DNA of 31,435 nucleotides from Deltaproteobacteria bacterium RIFCSPHIGHO2_02_FULL_40_11 (GTDB taxonomy: Bacteria; Bdellovibrionota; JACOXK01; 2-02-FULL-40-11), in assembly GCA_001798105.1 (NCBI GenBank), contig MGRI01000015.1, positions 4,761 through 36,195 on the forward strand, in the 5' to 3' direction. Position numbers and translations under genes: made by a program. The notes beneath the pieces were generated by a model. It was not told the origin of the DNA. It saw only the letters and a program-made list of their open reading frames with translations, and did not search any database. Positions 9,457 to 17,509 of the stretch are shown in pieces. How positions within the stretch are numbered: the stretch's first letter is position 1; every line of letters starts with the position of its first letter.

Positions 9457-9543
9457 GGAGAGGTGGCAGAGCGGTTGAATGCGGCGGTCTTGAAAACCGT
9501 TAGACCCGAAAGGGTCTCGGGAGTTCGAATCTCCCCCTCTCCG
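9457..9543 (+). tRNA. tRNA-Ser (anticodon UGA)
   Basis: 87 bases. Acceptor GGAGAGG pairs with CCTCTCC, and the discriminator base is G. The anticodon loop CTTGAAA gives TGA between arms GCGGT and ACCGT. A long variable arm (GACCC GAAA GGGTC) and the T arm GGGAGTTCGAATCTCCC are clear; the variable arm marks a class II serine tRNA. CCA is not encoded. It begins 3 bases after serS with no room for its own promoter, so it is probably processed from the serS transcript. Confidence 0.97.
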
Positions 9544-9551
9544 AATTCCAA

Positions 9552-10700
9552 TTAATTTTGAATGGTTAATTTCATGACAACAGGCAAGTGATCTGAATAG
9601 CCTTCACCTGTAAAAAAGTCGTAGCGTTGTGGAAATGTAAAAAGTCTTATTTTCCCTGTTTTAGGATCTGCAAGATATTCATCAATCAATAAATATCTGG
9701 GAGCAAAAATTTCATAACTTCGAAGATCGATACGGAATTTTGAGTACCTGTTAAAAAGATCTTTGCTCGCTAAGAATCGATCCAGCATATCCCAGGCACC
9801 TCTATAAAAATGGGAGCCCCCTGGAAATTGTCCTGCAAGTCCAATATAATCTTGAATATCGACCAAAGGACGCGCCTTGTTTTGAACAAAATTATCAGCA
9901 ATATTTCCCTGAATGGGATTCGGTGTTTCTTCTAAAAGTGTATTAAAATCGCCCGTTGCAATAAAAGGAACACGATCGCGAATAGCTTGGCGTGCCAGAT
10001 TTTTCACAACACTTGCAGCCCGAAGTCTCATTTGTGTGGAATTTGCTTGAGACGGCCAATGGTTGGCGGTTACACGAAGTTTAAAATTTTTACGCACCTG
10101 AAAGGTGGCTTCAATGACATCTCGCGTGGGACGCTCCCCCTCTCCCAAGCTCACACCATGCACCTTGGGCGTCTCTGCCAAAGAAAAGCGACTCATCATG
10201 CCCACATCAATGCCACGACTCGATGGACTTTCAAAATGAATGGGCTTTTTGTACCCTTTCCACATTAAATGCTTTTGCCATAAATCTGTCAAAACACGCC
10301 TGTTTTCAAGTTCCTGTAAAACAATGATATCTGCCCCACCATTTTCATAATCTAAAAGCACTTGGGCAATTTTCTTAAGTTTGTCTTCATATTTTTGGGG
10401 CGTCCAATCTAACTTCACGCACATTTCATGATAAAATCCAACTTTGGTAGCACATTGATCCGTCTTCCATTTCTTTTTTATGGAAAGCGGTAAATACGCG
10501 GGATCCATCTGTTTGGCTCCGTCATCTGTGGCATCAAACAGGTTTTCCACATTATAACTCATAATAGAAACCGTGGTATCTTTTGCAAAAGCGACAGAAA
10601 AATTAAAGCATAAAATAAAAAAGAAAATGAGAGGAAATATACTATATATGGGGGATTTGTTGCTGCGAGTACTTCCTGTTTGGTCCTTTTGAAGGATCAT
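9552..10700 (-). CDS. Secreted endonuclease/exonuclease/phosphatase-family hydrolase
   Basis: 382 residues of the EEP fold, metal-dependent phosphodiester or phosphomonoester hydrolases. Visible motifs in order: MSYNVENLFDATDD (metal-binding Asn), VLQELENRRVL (metal-binding Glu), TANHWPSQ, ATGDFNT (Asp and Asn of the active site) and a closing SDHLPVV (catalytic Asp-His). The N-terminus is a polar stretch, then a strong hydrophobic run (IFPLIFFFILCFNFSVAFA) that looks like a signal peptide cleaved after AFA, so the enzyme should leave the cytoplasm. The substrate cannot be told: members act on DNA, nucleotides, inositol phosphates or lipids. The gene lies on its own, 56 bases downstream of the peroxiredoxin-like gene on the same strand. 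Confidence 0.88.
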   Translation of the reverse strand: MILQKDQTGSTRSNKSPIYSIFPLIFFFILCFNFSVAFAKDTTVSIMSYNVENLFDATDDGAKQMDPAYLPLSIKKKWKTDQCATKVGFYHEMCVKLDWTPQKYEDKLKKIAQVLLDYENGGADIIVLQELENRRVLTDLWQKHLMWKGYKKPIHFESPSSRGIDVGMMSRFSLAETPKVHGVSLGEGERPTRDVIEATFQVRKNFKLRVTANHWPSQANSTQMRLRAASVVKNLARQAIRDRVPFIATGDFNTLLEETPNPIQGNIADNFVQNKARPLVDIQDYIGLAGQFPGGSHFYRGAWDMLDRFLASKDLFNRYSKFRIDLRSYEIFAPRYLLIDEYLADPKTGKIRLFTFPQRYDFFTGEGYSDHLPVVMKLTIQN

Positions 10701-10756
10701 CCATTAAAAGTGTAACCAATCTCACCTCTTTTTGTCTAGTAAAAACATATTAAGAT

Positions 10757-11296
10757 TTAATCAAGCGATGCTAGAACTTTAAGCATTTCTTTGGGGGTGG
10801 GGCGATCATCAGGTCTTTCACCGCGAAATACATAAACCAATTCCCCGGCACTGTTTACAATAAAATCTCCGCCCAATTGATACACATCTTCTTGCGTAGA
10901 CTGTATTTTTTTTCCTTGAATTGCATATTTTGTATACTGAAAAATCGTTTTGGGATGAAAAATGTGGAAAAATCCAGCACGTTTTAACCCCATGGCATGG
11001 TAAAATTTTCGATCGGTATCGGAATACAAATAAAACTGCCCGCTGATATTTTTCTGATAGGTTTTTAACTGTTCAATCGGTGTAAAAGAAATGACTCGAA
11101 TATCGGCATGATAGTTTTGAAACTCAGAAATGTGTTTTTGCACCTCGACCAGGTGCTCTTGGCAAGATAGTCAAGCCAAGTGACGCAAAAAAATTAAAAC
11201 TTGCGGCCTACCCAGAAAAGAAAGTGTGTTTACTTTCCTTCCCTCCAGATCGTAGAGCGTAATGGCCGGGATTTTTTCCCCTTTTTTTAGCCCCAT
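10757..11296 (-). CDS. Peroxiredoxin-like selenoprotein (AhpC-TSA_2/PRXL2-like), in-frame TGA read as selenocysteine
   Basis: Read from the ATG at 11296, this frame gives 179 residues of thioredoxin fold with one internal TGA at 11173-11171, codon 42. The N-terminus MGLKKGEKIPAITLYDLEGR and LIFLRHLA before the TGA are typical of peroxiredoxin-like proteins, and the site reads U-L-S-C, that is U-x-x-C where relatives have C-x-x-C. Downstream parts (DFIVNSAGELVYVFRG) match the family's C-terminal half. Stopping at the TGA, or starting after it at GTG 11143, would each lose the active site. A SECIS-like hairpin follows the TGA, and selB is in the window. Likely role: thiol or peroxide redox chemistry. 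The 5' end overlaps the current GT2 frame (see findings). Confidence 0.85.
11140..11173 (-). promoter_or_regulatory. Candidate bacterial SECIS element with its UGA codon
   Basis: On the mRNA strand the TGA (11173-11171) is followed by 14 bases and then a perfect 6-bp hairpin: GCACCT, loop GGTCG, AGGTGC (11156-11140). The loop begins with GG followed by U, 20 bases after the UGA. This matches the known design of bacterial SECIS elements, where SelB reads a G and U in a small apical loop about that far from the UGA (in E. coli fdhF the loop contains GGUCU). No mutation or binding data are available here. Confidence 0.75.
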
Positions 11297-12053
11297 TTTC
11301 AAAAATACCTTTCTTTTTTTGTAATTCTTCCTGAGTTAACTGAATTTGTAAAGGACTTAATGGGGTGGTTGTTAAAAGTTTTCCCAATGCATACAACCGA
11401 AACCGATCCATTCCCCAGTATGTTTGAGATAAATGATTTTGATCCACACCATTTCTTTTCAGGATAAACACATCTGGGAAATAAGAAATAGCGTATTGCG
11501 AGGCCATTCGAAGCCATAAATCATAATCTTCACAGGCGGGCAAGTCTTCATCAAATCCGCCCACTTTATCAAAAACACTTGGGTGGATCATTACAGAAGA
11601 AGCGCTTATGATACATAAAGGCAGGCAGTATTTAAAAATATCGCCTGAATATTTCTGGTGTTTTTTGCTGGGATTTACTCTTTTTCCAGATCGATACCAA
11701 ATTTCGTTCGTATAGGAAATCTTTGTTTTTTGCTGATCTGTTTTTGCCAATTGTTCTTCTAATTTTTTAGGCGTCCAGAGGTCATCTGAATCTAAAAAAC
11801 AAATCCATTCTCCTTGTGCTAAACGAATTCCCAAATTCCGAGCCGCGCTAATCCCTTTATTTTCTTGAAAAACGACTTTTATCGAAGGATACGTTCTTTG
11901 AAGATATTCCGTTGTGCCATCGGTGGAACCATCATCAATCACAATGAGTTCATAATCCAAATACGTTTGCTGTAAAACACTTTGAATGGCTTCTTCTACA
12001 ATCGATTTACGATTATAGGTACAAATAATGACACTAACTTTGCAGTTCTTCAC
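11208..12053 (-). CDS. Family 2 glycosyltransferase
   Basis: GT-A fold transferase that moves a sugar from a nucleotide-sugar to a glycan or lipid carrier at the cytoplasmic membrane face. It opens with VSVIICTYNRKSIVEEAI, then LIVIDDGSTDGTTEYL, the metal-binding DSDD in WICFLDSDDLW, and CEDYDLWLRMA, all in family order. The gene starts inside the end of the acetoacetyl-CoA synthetase gene (20-base overlap). The last 30 or so residues overlap the selenoprotein start in another frame and look like a shadow of it. If an A7 run near 11320 were A8, the protein would end with KKERYF at 11299, two bases before that ATG. The true C-terminus is therefore uncertain. Confidence 0.85.
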   Translation of the reverse strand: MKNCKVSVIICTYNRKSIVEEAIQSVLQQTYLDYELIVIDDGSTDGTTEYLQRTYPSIKVVFQENKGISAARNLGIRLAQGEWICFLDSDDLWTPKKLEEQLAKTDQQKTKISYTNEIWYRSGKRVNPSKKHQKYSGDIFKYCLPLCIISASSVMIHPSVFDKVGGFDEDLPACEDYDLWLRMASQYAISYFPDVFILKRNGVDQNHLSQTYWGMDRFRLYALGKLLTTTPLSPLQIQLTQEELQKKKGIFENGAKKRGKNPGHYALRSGGKESKHTFFSG

Positions 12054-13971
12054 GGTTTTTAAATTCTTCTAAGGATTCTGGATTCGAAATTGCACTTTTG
12101 TTTCGAACCGGCTCGTTATGAATGACATTTTGGACCGCAAGCTCAACTTTTTTTCCACTCATGGTATAGGGAATGTCTTTAACGACTAAGATTTTTTCTG
12201 GCACATGCCGGGGACTTGCATTTTCGCGAAGCGAGGATCTTATTTTATCTCCTAAAGTTTGGTTTAAGACGTGCCCTTCTTTTAAAACCACAAATAAAAT
12301 AATTCGAACATCCTCTTTCCATTTTTGAGAAACGACAATACTATCTTTAATTTCTGGTAGCTTTTCGATTTGCCGATAAATTTCTGCTGTACCAATGCGA
12401 ACACCGCCTGGGTTTAACGTAGCATCTGATCTACCATACACAACCACGCCACCTTCTTTTGTAATTGTAATAAAATCGCCATGACGCCAAATATGGGGAT
12501 ACGTTTCAAAGTAGGCTTCATGGTACTTTTTACCTTCTGGATCATCCCAAAAACCGATGGGCATCGAGGGAAAAGGTGCGCTACAAACCAGTTCCCCTTT
12601 TTCTTCTAAAACAGGCCTCCCATTTTCATCGAAGGCTTCGACTTTCATGCCCAAACCCAGACATTGAATTTGCTCTTCGTAGACAGGCAAAAGTGGATTT
12701 CCAAGCATAAAACAAGAAATAATATCCGTCCCCCCAGAAATGGAAGAAAGCTGAAGATCTGCTTTTATATTTTCATACACCCATCGGAAATTTTCTTTTG
12801 TAAGAGGTGCCCCTGTTGAAAGAATGGTTTTTAAGTGAGGCATCTTCGCTATCTTTTTAGGAACAATGCCTTCTTTTTGGCAAGCCGATAAATACTTTGG
12901 ACTGGCTCCAAAAACCGTAATTTTTTCAGCTTCAATATCACGCCACCGAATGCCTAAATCAGGATAAGCGACACTTCCTTCTGATAAAACAACCGTGGCT
13001 CCCACAGTTAAAGAACTCACCAACCAGTTCCACATCATCCATCCACAGGTTGTCACATAACAAATGCGATCTTCACGCTTTAAGTCTGTATGCAAAATTA
13101 ATTCTTTTAAATGTTGGAGGAGCGTTCCGCCTTGCCCATGGACAATACACTTGGGAACACCTGTGGTTCCAGAAGAAAACATAATATAAAGTGGATGATC
13201 AAAGGGGAGCTGTACAAAATCGATTTCGGATGGGGACAGATCTCTTTGAGATCTGTCCCCATTTAAAAATGTTTCCCAGGTTCCACCCTTTCCAAGATAG
13301 GGGACCTCGATAACTTTTTGAATCGAAGGTATTTGGCGAACAATTTTTTGAACTTTACTCTGACATTCAAATTTTTTTCCATTGTAATAATATCCATCTA
13401 CCGTAAATAAGACTTTGGGTTTAATTTGCCCAAATCGATCTAAAACCCCTTGTACGCCAAAATCTGGGGAACAGGAAGACCAAATGGCTCCCAAACTATT
13501 GGTGGCGAGCATCGCAATAACAGTCTCTGGAATATTGGGCAGATATCCGCATACGCGATCATTTTTTTGAATGCCCACCTTTTTTAAGGCTCTGGCACAT
13601 TGGGCAACTTTTAAATACAATTCTTTATAGGTTAAATATTGAGGTTTTCTCGCTTCTCCAAGCGCAATTAAGGCCAAAGAATCATCTCGAAATCGAAGTA
13701 GGTTTTCTGAAAAATTAAGTTTTGCGCCTAAAAACCATTTTGTGCCTGGCATTTTAGGTTCCCCCATGGCCTTTTCATAGGAAGAAGCTTTCAGATTAAA
13801 AAATTTCCACAAAGACGCCCAAAAAACTGAAGGCTCTTTGATAGACCAAGCATATAGGGGGTCATAGGTATGAAAATTCAGATCATAGGTTTCTTTTAAA
13901 AATGAAAAATATTTTTGGAAATTACTCTTTTCGATACGCTCTTGAGAAGGTTTCCAAAGCGGTTTTTTCAT
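12034..13971 (-). CDS. Acetoacetyl-CoA synthetase (acetoacetate-CoA ligase)
   Basis: ATP-dependent ligase that turns acetoacetate into acetoacetyl-CoA, letting the cell use ketone bodies or recycle polyhydroxybutyrate products. I start at the ATG at 13971 (MKKPLWKPSQERIEKSNF, the family's usual opening), giving 645 residues; an upstream TTG at 14007 adds 12 unconserved residues. Adenylate-forming motifs are in order: MFSSGTTGVPKCIVHG, TTCGWMMWNWL, GRSDATLNPGGVRIGTAEIY and the C-terminal catalytic lysine in TMSGKKVE. Residues about 238-247 (GDRSQRDLSP) come from an inserted palindromic repeat at 13232-13260, before the first motif and apparently tolerated. The usual family symbol would be acsA/aacS; I leave it open. 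Confidence 0.93.
   Translation of the reverse strand: MKKPLWKPSQERIEKSNFQKYFSFLKETYDLNFHTYDPLYAWSIKEPSVFWASLWKFFNLKASSYEKAMGEPKMPGTKWFLGAKLNFSENLLRFRDDSLALIALGEARKPQYLTYKELYLKVAQCARALKKVGIQKNDRVCGYLPNIPETVIAMLATNSLGAIWSSCSPDFGVQGVLDRFGQIKPKVLFTVDGYYYNGKKFECQSKVQKIVRQIPSIQKVIEVPYLGKGGTWETFLNGDRSQRDLSPSEIDFVQLPFDHPLYIMFSSGTTGVPKCIVHGQGGTLLQHLKELILHTDLKREDRICYVTTCGWMMWNWLVSSLTVGATVVLSEGSVAYPDLGIRWRDIEAEKITVFGASPKYLSACQKEGIVPKKIAKMPHLKTILSTGAPLTKENFRWVYENIKADLQLSSISGGTDIISCFMLGNPLLPVYEEQIQCLGLGMKVEAFDENGRPVLEEKGELVCSAPFPSMPIGFWDDPEGKKYHEAYFETYPHIWRHGDFITITKEGGVVVYGRSDATLNPGGVRIGTAEIYRQIEKLPEIKDSIVVSQKWKEDVRIILFVVLKEGHVLNQTLGDKIRSSLRENASPRHVPEKILVVKDIPYTMSGKKVELAVQNVIHNEPVRNKSAISNPESLEEFKNREELQS
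13232..13260. repeat. Palindromic repeat, GGGGACAGATCTC type, copy 2 (inside acetoacetyl-CoA synthetase gene)
   Basis: Perfect inverted repeat with the same 13-base arms as the copy at 4047-4075 (GGGGACAGATCTC and its complement) around a TTT spacer. It is in frame, but read in a different frame from the selB copy, so it yields a different peptide (GDRSQRDLSP). Keeping both hosts open in different frames suggests selection only against disruption. Confidence 0.85.
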
Positions 13972-14016
13972 AAGGGTATTCGTAGCGTACTCATTTTTGA
14001 GACGCAAGGAAGATGT

Positions 14017-14045
14017 TTGACTTGGAATCTTATGTCATCTATGAA
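14017..14045 (+). promoter_or_regulatory. Sigma-70-type promoter for tRNA-Ser(GCU)
   Basis: TTGACT at 14017-14022 and TATGAA at 14040-14045, separated by 17 bases. Expected transcription start is near 14052, about 8 bases before the tRNA. It lies in the gap between the divergent acetoacetyl-CoA synthetase gene and the tRNA. Confidence 0.6.
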
Positions 14046-14059
14046 ATAAAGGATCGTAT

Positions 14060-14150
14060 GGAGAGGTGGCCGAGATGGCCGAAGGCGGCGGTTTGCTAAA
14101 CCGTTATACGGTTAATAGCCGTATCGGGAGTTCGAATCTCCCCCTCTCCG
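14060..14150 (+). tRNA. tRNA-Ser (anticodon GCU)
   Basis: 91 bases. Acceptor GGAGAGG pairs with CCTCTCC, discriminator G. The anticodon loop TTGCTAA sits between GCGGT and ACCGT, giving GCT. The long variable arm (TACGG TTAATAG CCGTA) marks class II. The T arm is identical in pattern to that of tRNA-Ser(UGA). CCA is not encoded. It has its own promoter-like sequence upstream. Confidence 0.97.
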
Positions 14151-14196
14151 AATTTTACGATTGATTATGGAGGCATTGCTCAATTCATGAACTTAT

Positions 14197-15468
14197 ATGT
14201 CTAAAAATATTAAATTAAGCATGGTTTTATTTATTGTTCTAGGGTGTTTGCTTCGTGTGCTTTGGAATGCGGACATGCAGTGGAAAGGCGACCAAATTTG
14301 GGCATATGAAACGGCCACAGAAATTGTAGAAACCGGAAAATGGCCTGTGCTTGCCAATATCAGTGGCGCAAGTAATATTCGTACCCCAGGGATGGGTGTT
14401 TGGAGCTTTGCCGTCTTAAGATATTTTGTAAATACCCCGCTGGGCCTAAACCGAATGGTGCAAGCACTCAATATTTTGGCGGTTTTCATTTTTCTTCTGC
14501 TGATCCTCCTTAAAGTAGAACGCAGCGAAAAAGAAATATGGCTATGGGGAATAACCTTGGCAGCTGTTTCCCCAGCAATGATTTTATATTCTAATCATAT
14601 TTGGCAACCTAACCTCGTTCCCTTTTTTTCTGTTTTAATTATTTTTTGCCATTTTTTCAGAAATCATTTCATGGGCGCATTCTTATGGGGAATACTCGGA
14701 GCAATCATAGGCCAAATCCAGCTTTCAGGTTTTTATGGTGCTTTTGCTTTATGGAGCTTTACTGTGTTTTATGATGTCTATATTAAGAAAAATACTTTTA
14801 ACACAAAGTGGCTGGCGTGGTTTTTAGGAAGTACGATTGGGGCTGTCCCTCTTATTCCATGGTTTATACATGTGTGGACAACAACAGATCGTGGGCTAGA
14901 ATCGTATAGAGCTTGGCAAAATATCTTTGATTTTCAATTTTATACAAATTGGGTCCTGGATAGCATTGGCATAAACATTCGCCGTATTGTGATGGGGAAA
15001 AAATTTAGTGTGGAGCTTCAGTTTTTAAAAGACCCCCACATCTTCAATACCGCAACATATTTGGTGGGTGTTATCTATATTAGCCTAGCATCAATTGGAA
15101 TTGTCATGCTGAAAAGACTTTTTACAAATATTTCAAAAACATTAAAAGAAAAAAGCCTTCTTTCTTATTTAAATCAAATTTCTCAAACGGAGTTTTATCT
15201 CTTAGCCTACTTTGGTCTTATGGGCATCTTAATGACGCTCAGCGCCTTAAGTGCTCGCCCGCATTACTTACTCACAGCCTTTCCCTTTACTTATATTTTC
15301 TTTGCAAAAATATTTTTTCCAAACCGAAAAATTATTCTTACGTGCATTATCCTAAATCTTATTCTGTCTACATATCTATTAAGCTACATTCATAAAACAG
15401 GTGGAAATGTTTCAGGATGGGGATATGGGCTAACGTATCAAAAGCAAATGGAAATAAAAGAAAAATAA
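14197..15468 (+). CDS. Multi-pass membrane glycosyltransferase, GT39/ArnT-like (GT-C fold)
   Basis: 423 residues with about ten hydrophobic helices. After the first helix comes the acidic loop motif DMQWKGDQIWAYETATEIVETGKWP, in the place where GT-C enzymes such as PMT and ArnT keep their catalytic Asp. Further loops (SARPHYLLTAFPFTYIFF) are typical of this superfamily. Such enzymes take sugars from polyprenyl-phosphate donors on the outer face of the inner membrane and add them to lipids, glycans or proteins. The donor and acceptor cannot be told. The next gene, another GT-C protein, starts 4 bases after the stop, so the two are one operon. No strong ribosome site is visible before the ATG. 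Confidence 0.75.
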   Translation: MSKNIKLSMVLFIVLGCLLRVLWNADMQWKGDQIWAYETATEIVETGKWPVLANISGASNIRTPGMGVWSFAVLRYFVNTPLGLNRMVQALNILAVFIFLLLILLKVERSEKEIWLWGITLAAVSPAMILYSNHIWQPNLVPFFSVLIIFCHFFRNHFMGAFLWGILGAIIGQIQLSGFYGAFALWSFTVFYDVYIKKNTFNTKWLAWFLGSTIGAVPLIPWFIHVWTTTDRGLESYRAWQNIFDFQFYTNWVLDSIGINIRRIVMGKKFSVELQFLKDPHIFNTATYLVGVIYISLASIGIVMLKRLFTNISKTLKEKSLLSYLNQISQTEFYLLAYFGLMGILMTLSALSARPHYLLTAFPFTYIFFAKIFFPNRKIILTCIILNLILSTYLLSYIHKTGGNVSGWGYGLTYQKQMEIKEK

Positions 15469-15472
15469 GAAC

Positions 15473-16693
15473 ATGGTTTCTTGGAAGTATTACTTCTGCT
15501 TAGCGCTATGTGGTTTATTTTTATTTATTTACTTAACCTCTCTCAAACGCACACACGGCGATTTTGATGTTTATTATGAAGCTGGACAAAATTTTATTTC
15601 CAAAAAACAAATCTATATCCCAAAGGGTGGCATTGAAGAATATAAATATGCCCCATTTTTTGCTCTTATTATTTCTCCCCTTACTTTCTTTGAGCGCCTA
15701 ACGGCATTATATATATGGAATATTTTACAATTTTGCTTTCTAAGTATTTCGTTAATACTATTATTAAATCTTTCCCAACTTTCCTTGGATCGAAAAAAAA
15801 CGTTTTTACTTTTCATTCTAACATTGATGGGTTGTTTCCGGTTCATGATTACCAATATTAAAATTGGCCAATCCAATCTTTTAATTTTAATGCTCTTGAT
15901 TTCAACTTTTTACTTTGTATTTCATAAAAAAAATGAGGTCCTGTCAGCAGGAACATTGGCCTTTAGTTTAACCCTGAAATTTTTTCCCCTTTTATGGATC
16001 GCTTACTTTTTAATAAAAAAGAAATTTCGATTGATCCTCTATACGCTATGTTTTTTATCTGTATTTTTAATCCTCCCCGCATTTTATACAGGGTGGGATT
16101 TATACCAAACACAGCTTACAGACTGGATGAACCTTCTCAGAAATAATCCAAAAGTTTTATATTACACCCCTAAAAATAATTCTTTTTTTGCATTTTATGC
16201 GTGGCTTTTGATTACTCGCCTAGAAAATATTCCCATGACAGAATATTTACACATTAGCACCCCTTTAAATTTAAAGATTTATATGTATTGGTTCTTCACG
16301 GGTGTTTTATTTTTTATACTCTTCTTTTTCAGAGAATTCTTAAAACAAAAAATCATGACTCGCGCTGAAGTTTTAATGGATTTGGCTGGTTTATTTTTAC
16401 TTTCCTTAATGTTCAATCCCTTGGCACATAAAGATTTTTTTATTTTTACCTGCGTTCCGTATTTTACATTTTTTTATATTTTACTTTTTTCGAACATTTC
16501 TTTACGCGCGAGAAGAATCGCAACCGTCTGCATTGTGATTAGTTTTATGCTTTTAACCATATTTAAAAGTGCTTTTTTGGGGCCAAAAGACTTATTTTAT
16601 TTTTTGCAGTTTAAGCCCCTTTTATGGGGAAGTGTTTTAATGTTTTGTGTATTTATTTATTTTAAACATCAAAAAAGACTCATTTCTTCTTAA
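15473..16693 (+). CDS. Membrane mannosyltransferase-like protein, GT87 (DUF2029) family
   Basis: 406 residues with about ten hydrophobic helices. The N-terminal loop FDVYYEAGQNFISKKQIY followed by EYKYAPFFALIISPL is the GT87 signature, the family of polyprenyl-phosphate-mannose-using enzymes such as mycobacterial PimE. The acidic FD is the likely catalytic site on the periplasmic side. It follows the GT39-like gene by 4 bases, and together they suggest extracytoplasmic decoration of a glycan or lipid. Its last 14 bases overlap the end of a convergent methyltransferase gene. The actual sugar is unknown. Confidence 0.8.
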   Translation: MVSWKYYFCLALCGLFLFIYLTSLKRTHGDFDVYYEAGQNFISKKQIYIPKGGIEEYKYAPFFALIISPLTFFERLTALYIWNILQFCFLSISLILLLNLSQLSLDRKKTFLLFILTLMGCFRFMITNIKIGQSNLLILMLLISTFYFVFHKKNEVLSAGTLAFSLTLKFFPLLWIAYFLIKKKFRLILYTLCFLSVFLILPAFYTGWDLYQTQLTDWMNLLRNNPKVLYYTPKNNSFFAFYAWLLITRLENIPMTEYLHISTPLNLKIYMYWFFTGVLFFILFFFREFLKQKIMTRAEVLMDLAGLFLLSLMFNPLAHKDFFIFTCVPYFTFFYILLFSNISLRARRIATVCIVISFMLLTIFKSAFLGPKDLFYFLQFKPLLWGSVLMFCVFIYFKHQKRLISS

Positions 16694-17339
16694 AAAGATC
16701 TTCCGCAGCCTTGTATTTTGATTGCGTCGGATGGATATCTTCTTTCGCAAAACCATATTTAACGGCATCTTTGTCTGTGGGTTTTTTGGCGACACATTGA
16801 ACAACATACTTTCCATTCATTTCATCTTCATTATAAAATAAAATTTGAAGGTCTTTTAAATTTTTTAAAATTTCATTGGGATAAAAATAATCTTCGTTTT
16901 GGAGCCCTTCAATCGGTTTTTGGTGTAACTGATCTGTCGTGTAATTTTCAATCACAACACACCCCCCTTGCGCCAGTGCCCGAAAGATTTCGTTATAATA
17001 CCGTGGGACTGGTTTAAAATAAGACATTACAATGACATCAAAGGCCATCAATGGAAATATATAAAGATCTAGGTCTGCAACTTTGGCATCGATAGAAACA
17101 TCATTGTCATAGGCCAGTTTTTTAGCCTTTTCGATCGCGATGTCTGAAACATCAAATCCCTGTACCTGGAAGCCCTCTTTTGCAAGATATACTGCATTTC
17201 TTCCCTCTCCCATAGCCAATTCCAAAGCTTTTCCCTTCCGAAAACGATGCATTTGAGACTTCAGTAAGGGCAAAGGTTCCTTTCCAAATCGATACCCTTC
17301 TCTTTCATATAATTTATTCCAGTGGACTTTCTTAGACAT
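16680..17339 (-). CDS. Class I SAM-dependent methyltransferase (TehB-like)
   Basis: 219 residues. The opening HWNKLYEREGYRFGKEPLPLL and the SAM-binding motif I ALELAMGEGRNAVYLAKEGFQVQGFDVS match small class I methyltransferases of the TehB/UbiE-like group. Motif II acid (VADLDLY) and IVMSYF follow. A C-terminal tail (about residues 180-219) is lysine-rich and not recognised. Substrate unknown; relatives detoxify small molecules or chalcogen oxyanions. The gene is convergent with the GT87 gene (14-base overlap) and its upstream side faces the tRNA-Arg promoter region. Confidence 0.82.
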   Translation of the reverse strand: MSKKVHWNKLYEREGYRFGKEPLPLLKSQMHRFRKGKALELAMGEGRNAVYLAKEGFQVQGFDVSDIAIEKAKKLAYDNDVSIDAKVADLDLYIFPLMAFDVIVMSYFKPVPRYYNEIFRALAQGGCVVIENYTTDQLHQKPIEGLQNEDYFYPNEILKNLKDLQILFYNEDEMNGKYVVQCVAKKPTDKDAVKYGFAKEDIHPTQSKYKAAEDLFKKK

Positions 17340-17368
17340 ATTCGCGTTTTAACGTAAGTAATTTATGA

Positions 17369-17395
17369 TTGCAATCAAGAGGATCTATTTATAAA
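17369..17395 (+). promoter_or_regulatory. Possible promoter for tRNA-Arg and downstream genes
   Basis: TTGCAA at 17369-17374 and TATAAA at 17390-17395. The 15-base spacing is shorter than ideal; TATTTA at 17386-17391 is a poorer alternative -10. Position, 24 bases before the tRNA, is right for a tRNA promoter. Confidence 0.4.
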
Positions 17396-17418
17396 ACGTG
17401 TGAGAATCAAGTAATCAT

Positions 17419-17492
17419 GCGCCCGTAGCTCAGTTGGATAGAGCGGTTGTCTACGGAACAACAGGTCGGGAGTTCGAATCTCTCCGGGCGCA
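17419..17492 (+). tRNA. tRNA-Arg (anticodon ACG)
   Basis: 74 bases. Acceptor GCGCCCG pairs with CGGGCGC, discriminator A. The D arm is GCTC ... GAGC, and the anticodon loop CTACGGA between GTTGT and ACAAC gives ACG. The T arm is GGGAG TTCGAAT CTCTC, with one weaker pair. Bacterial tRNA-Arg(ACG) is the standard substrate of TadA, which deaminates A34 to inosine so the tRNA reads CGU, CGC and CGA; tadA is 327 bases downstream on the same strand. CCA is not encoded. Confidence 0.96.
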
Positions 17493-17509
17493 AATTTTTG
17501 GAGAGCGTC

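Noticed and set aside
10757..11143. Short version of the peroxiredoxin-like gene starting at GTG 11143
   Set aside because: It lacks the first strand and the active-site segment, which are present in the same frame upstream of the TGA.
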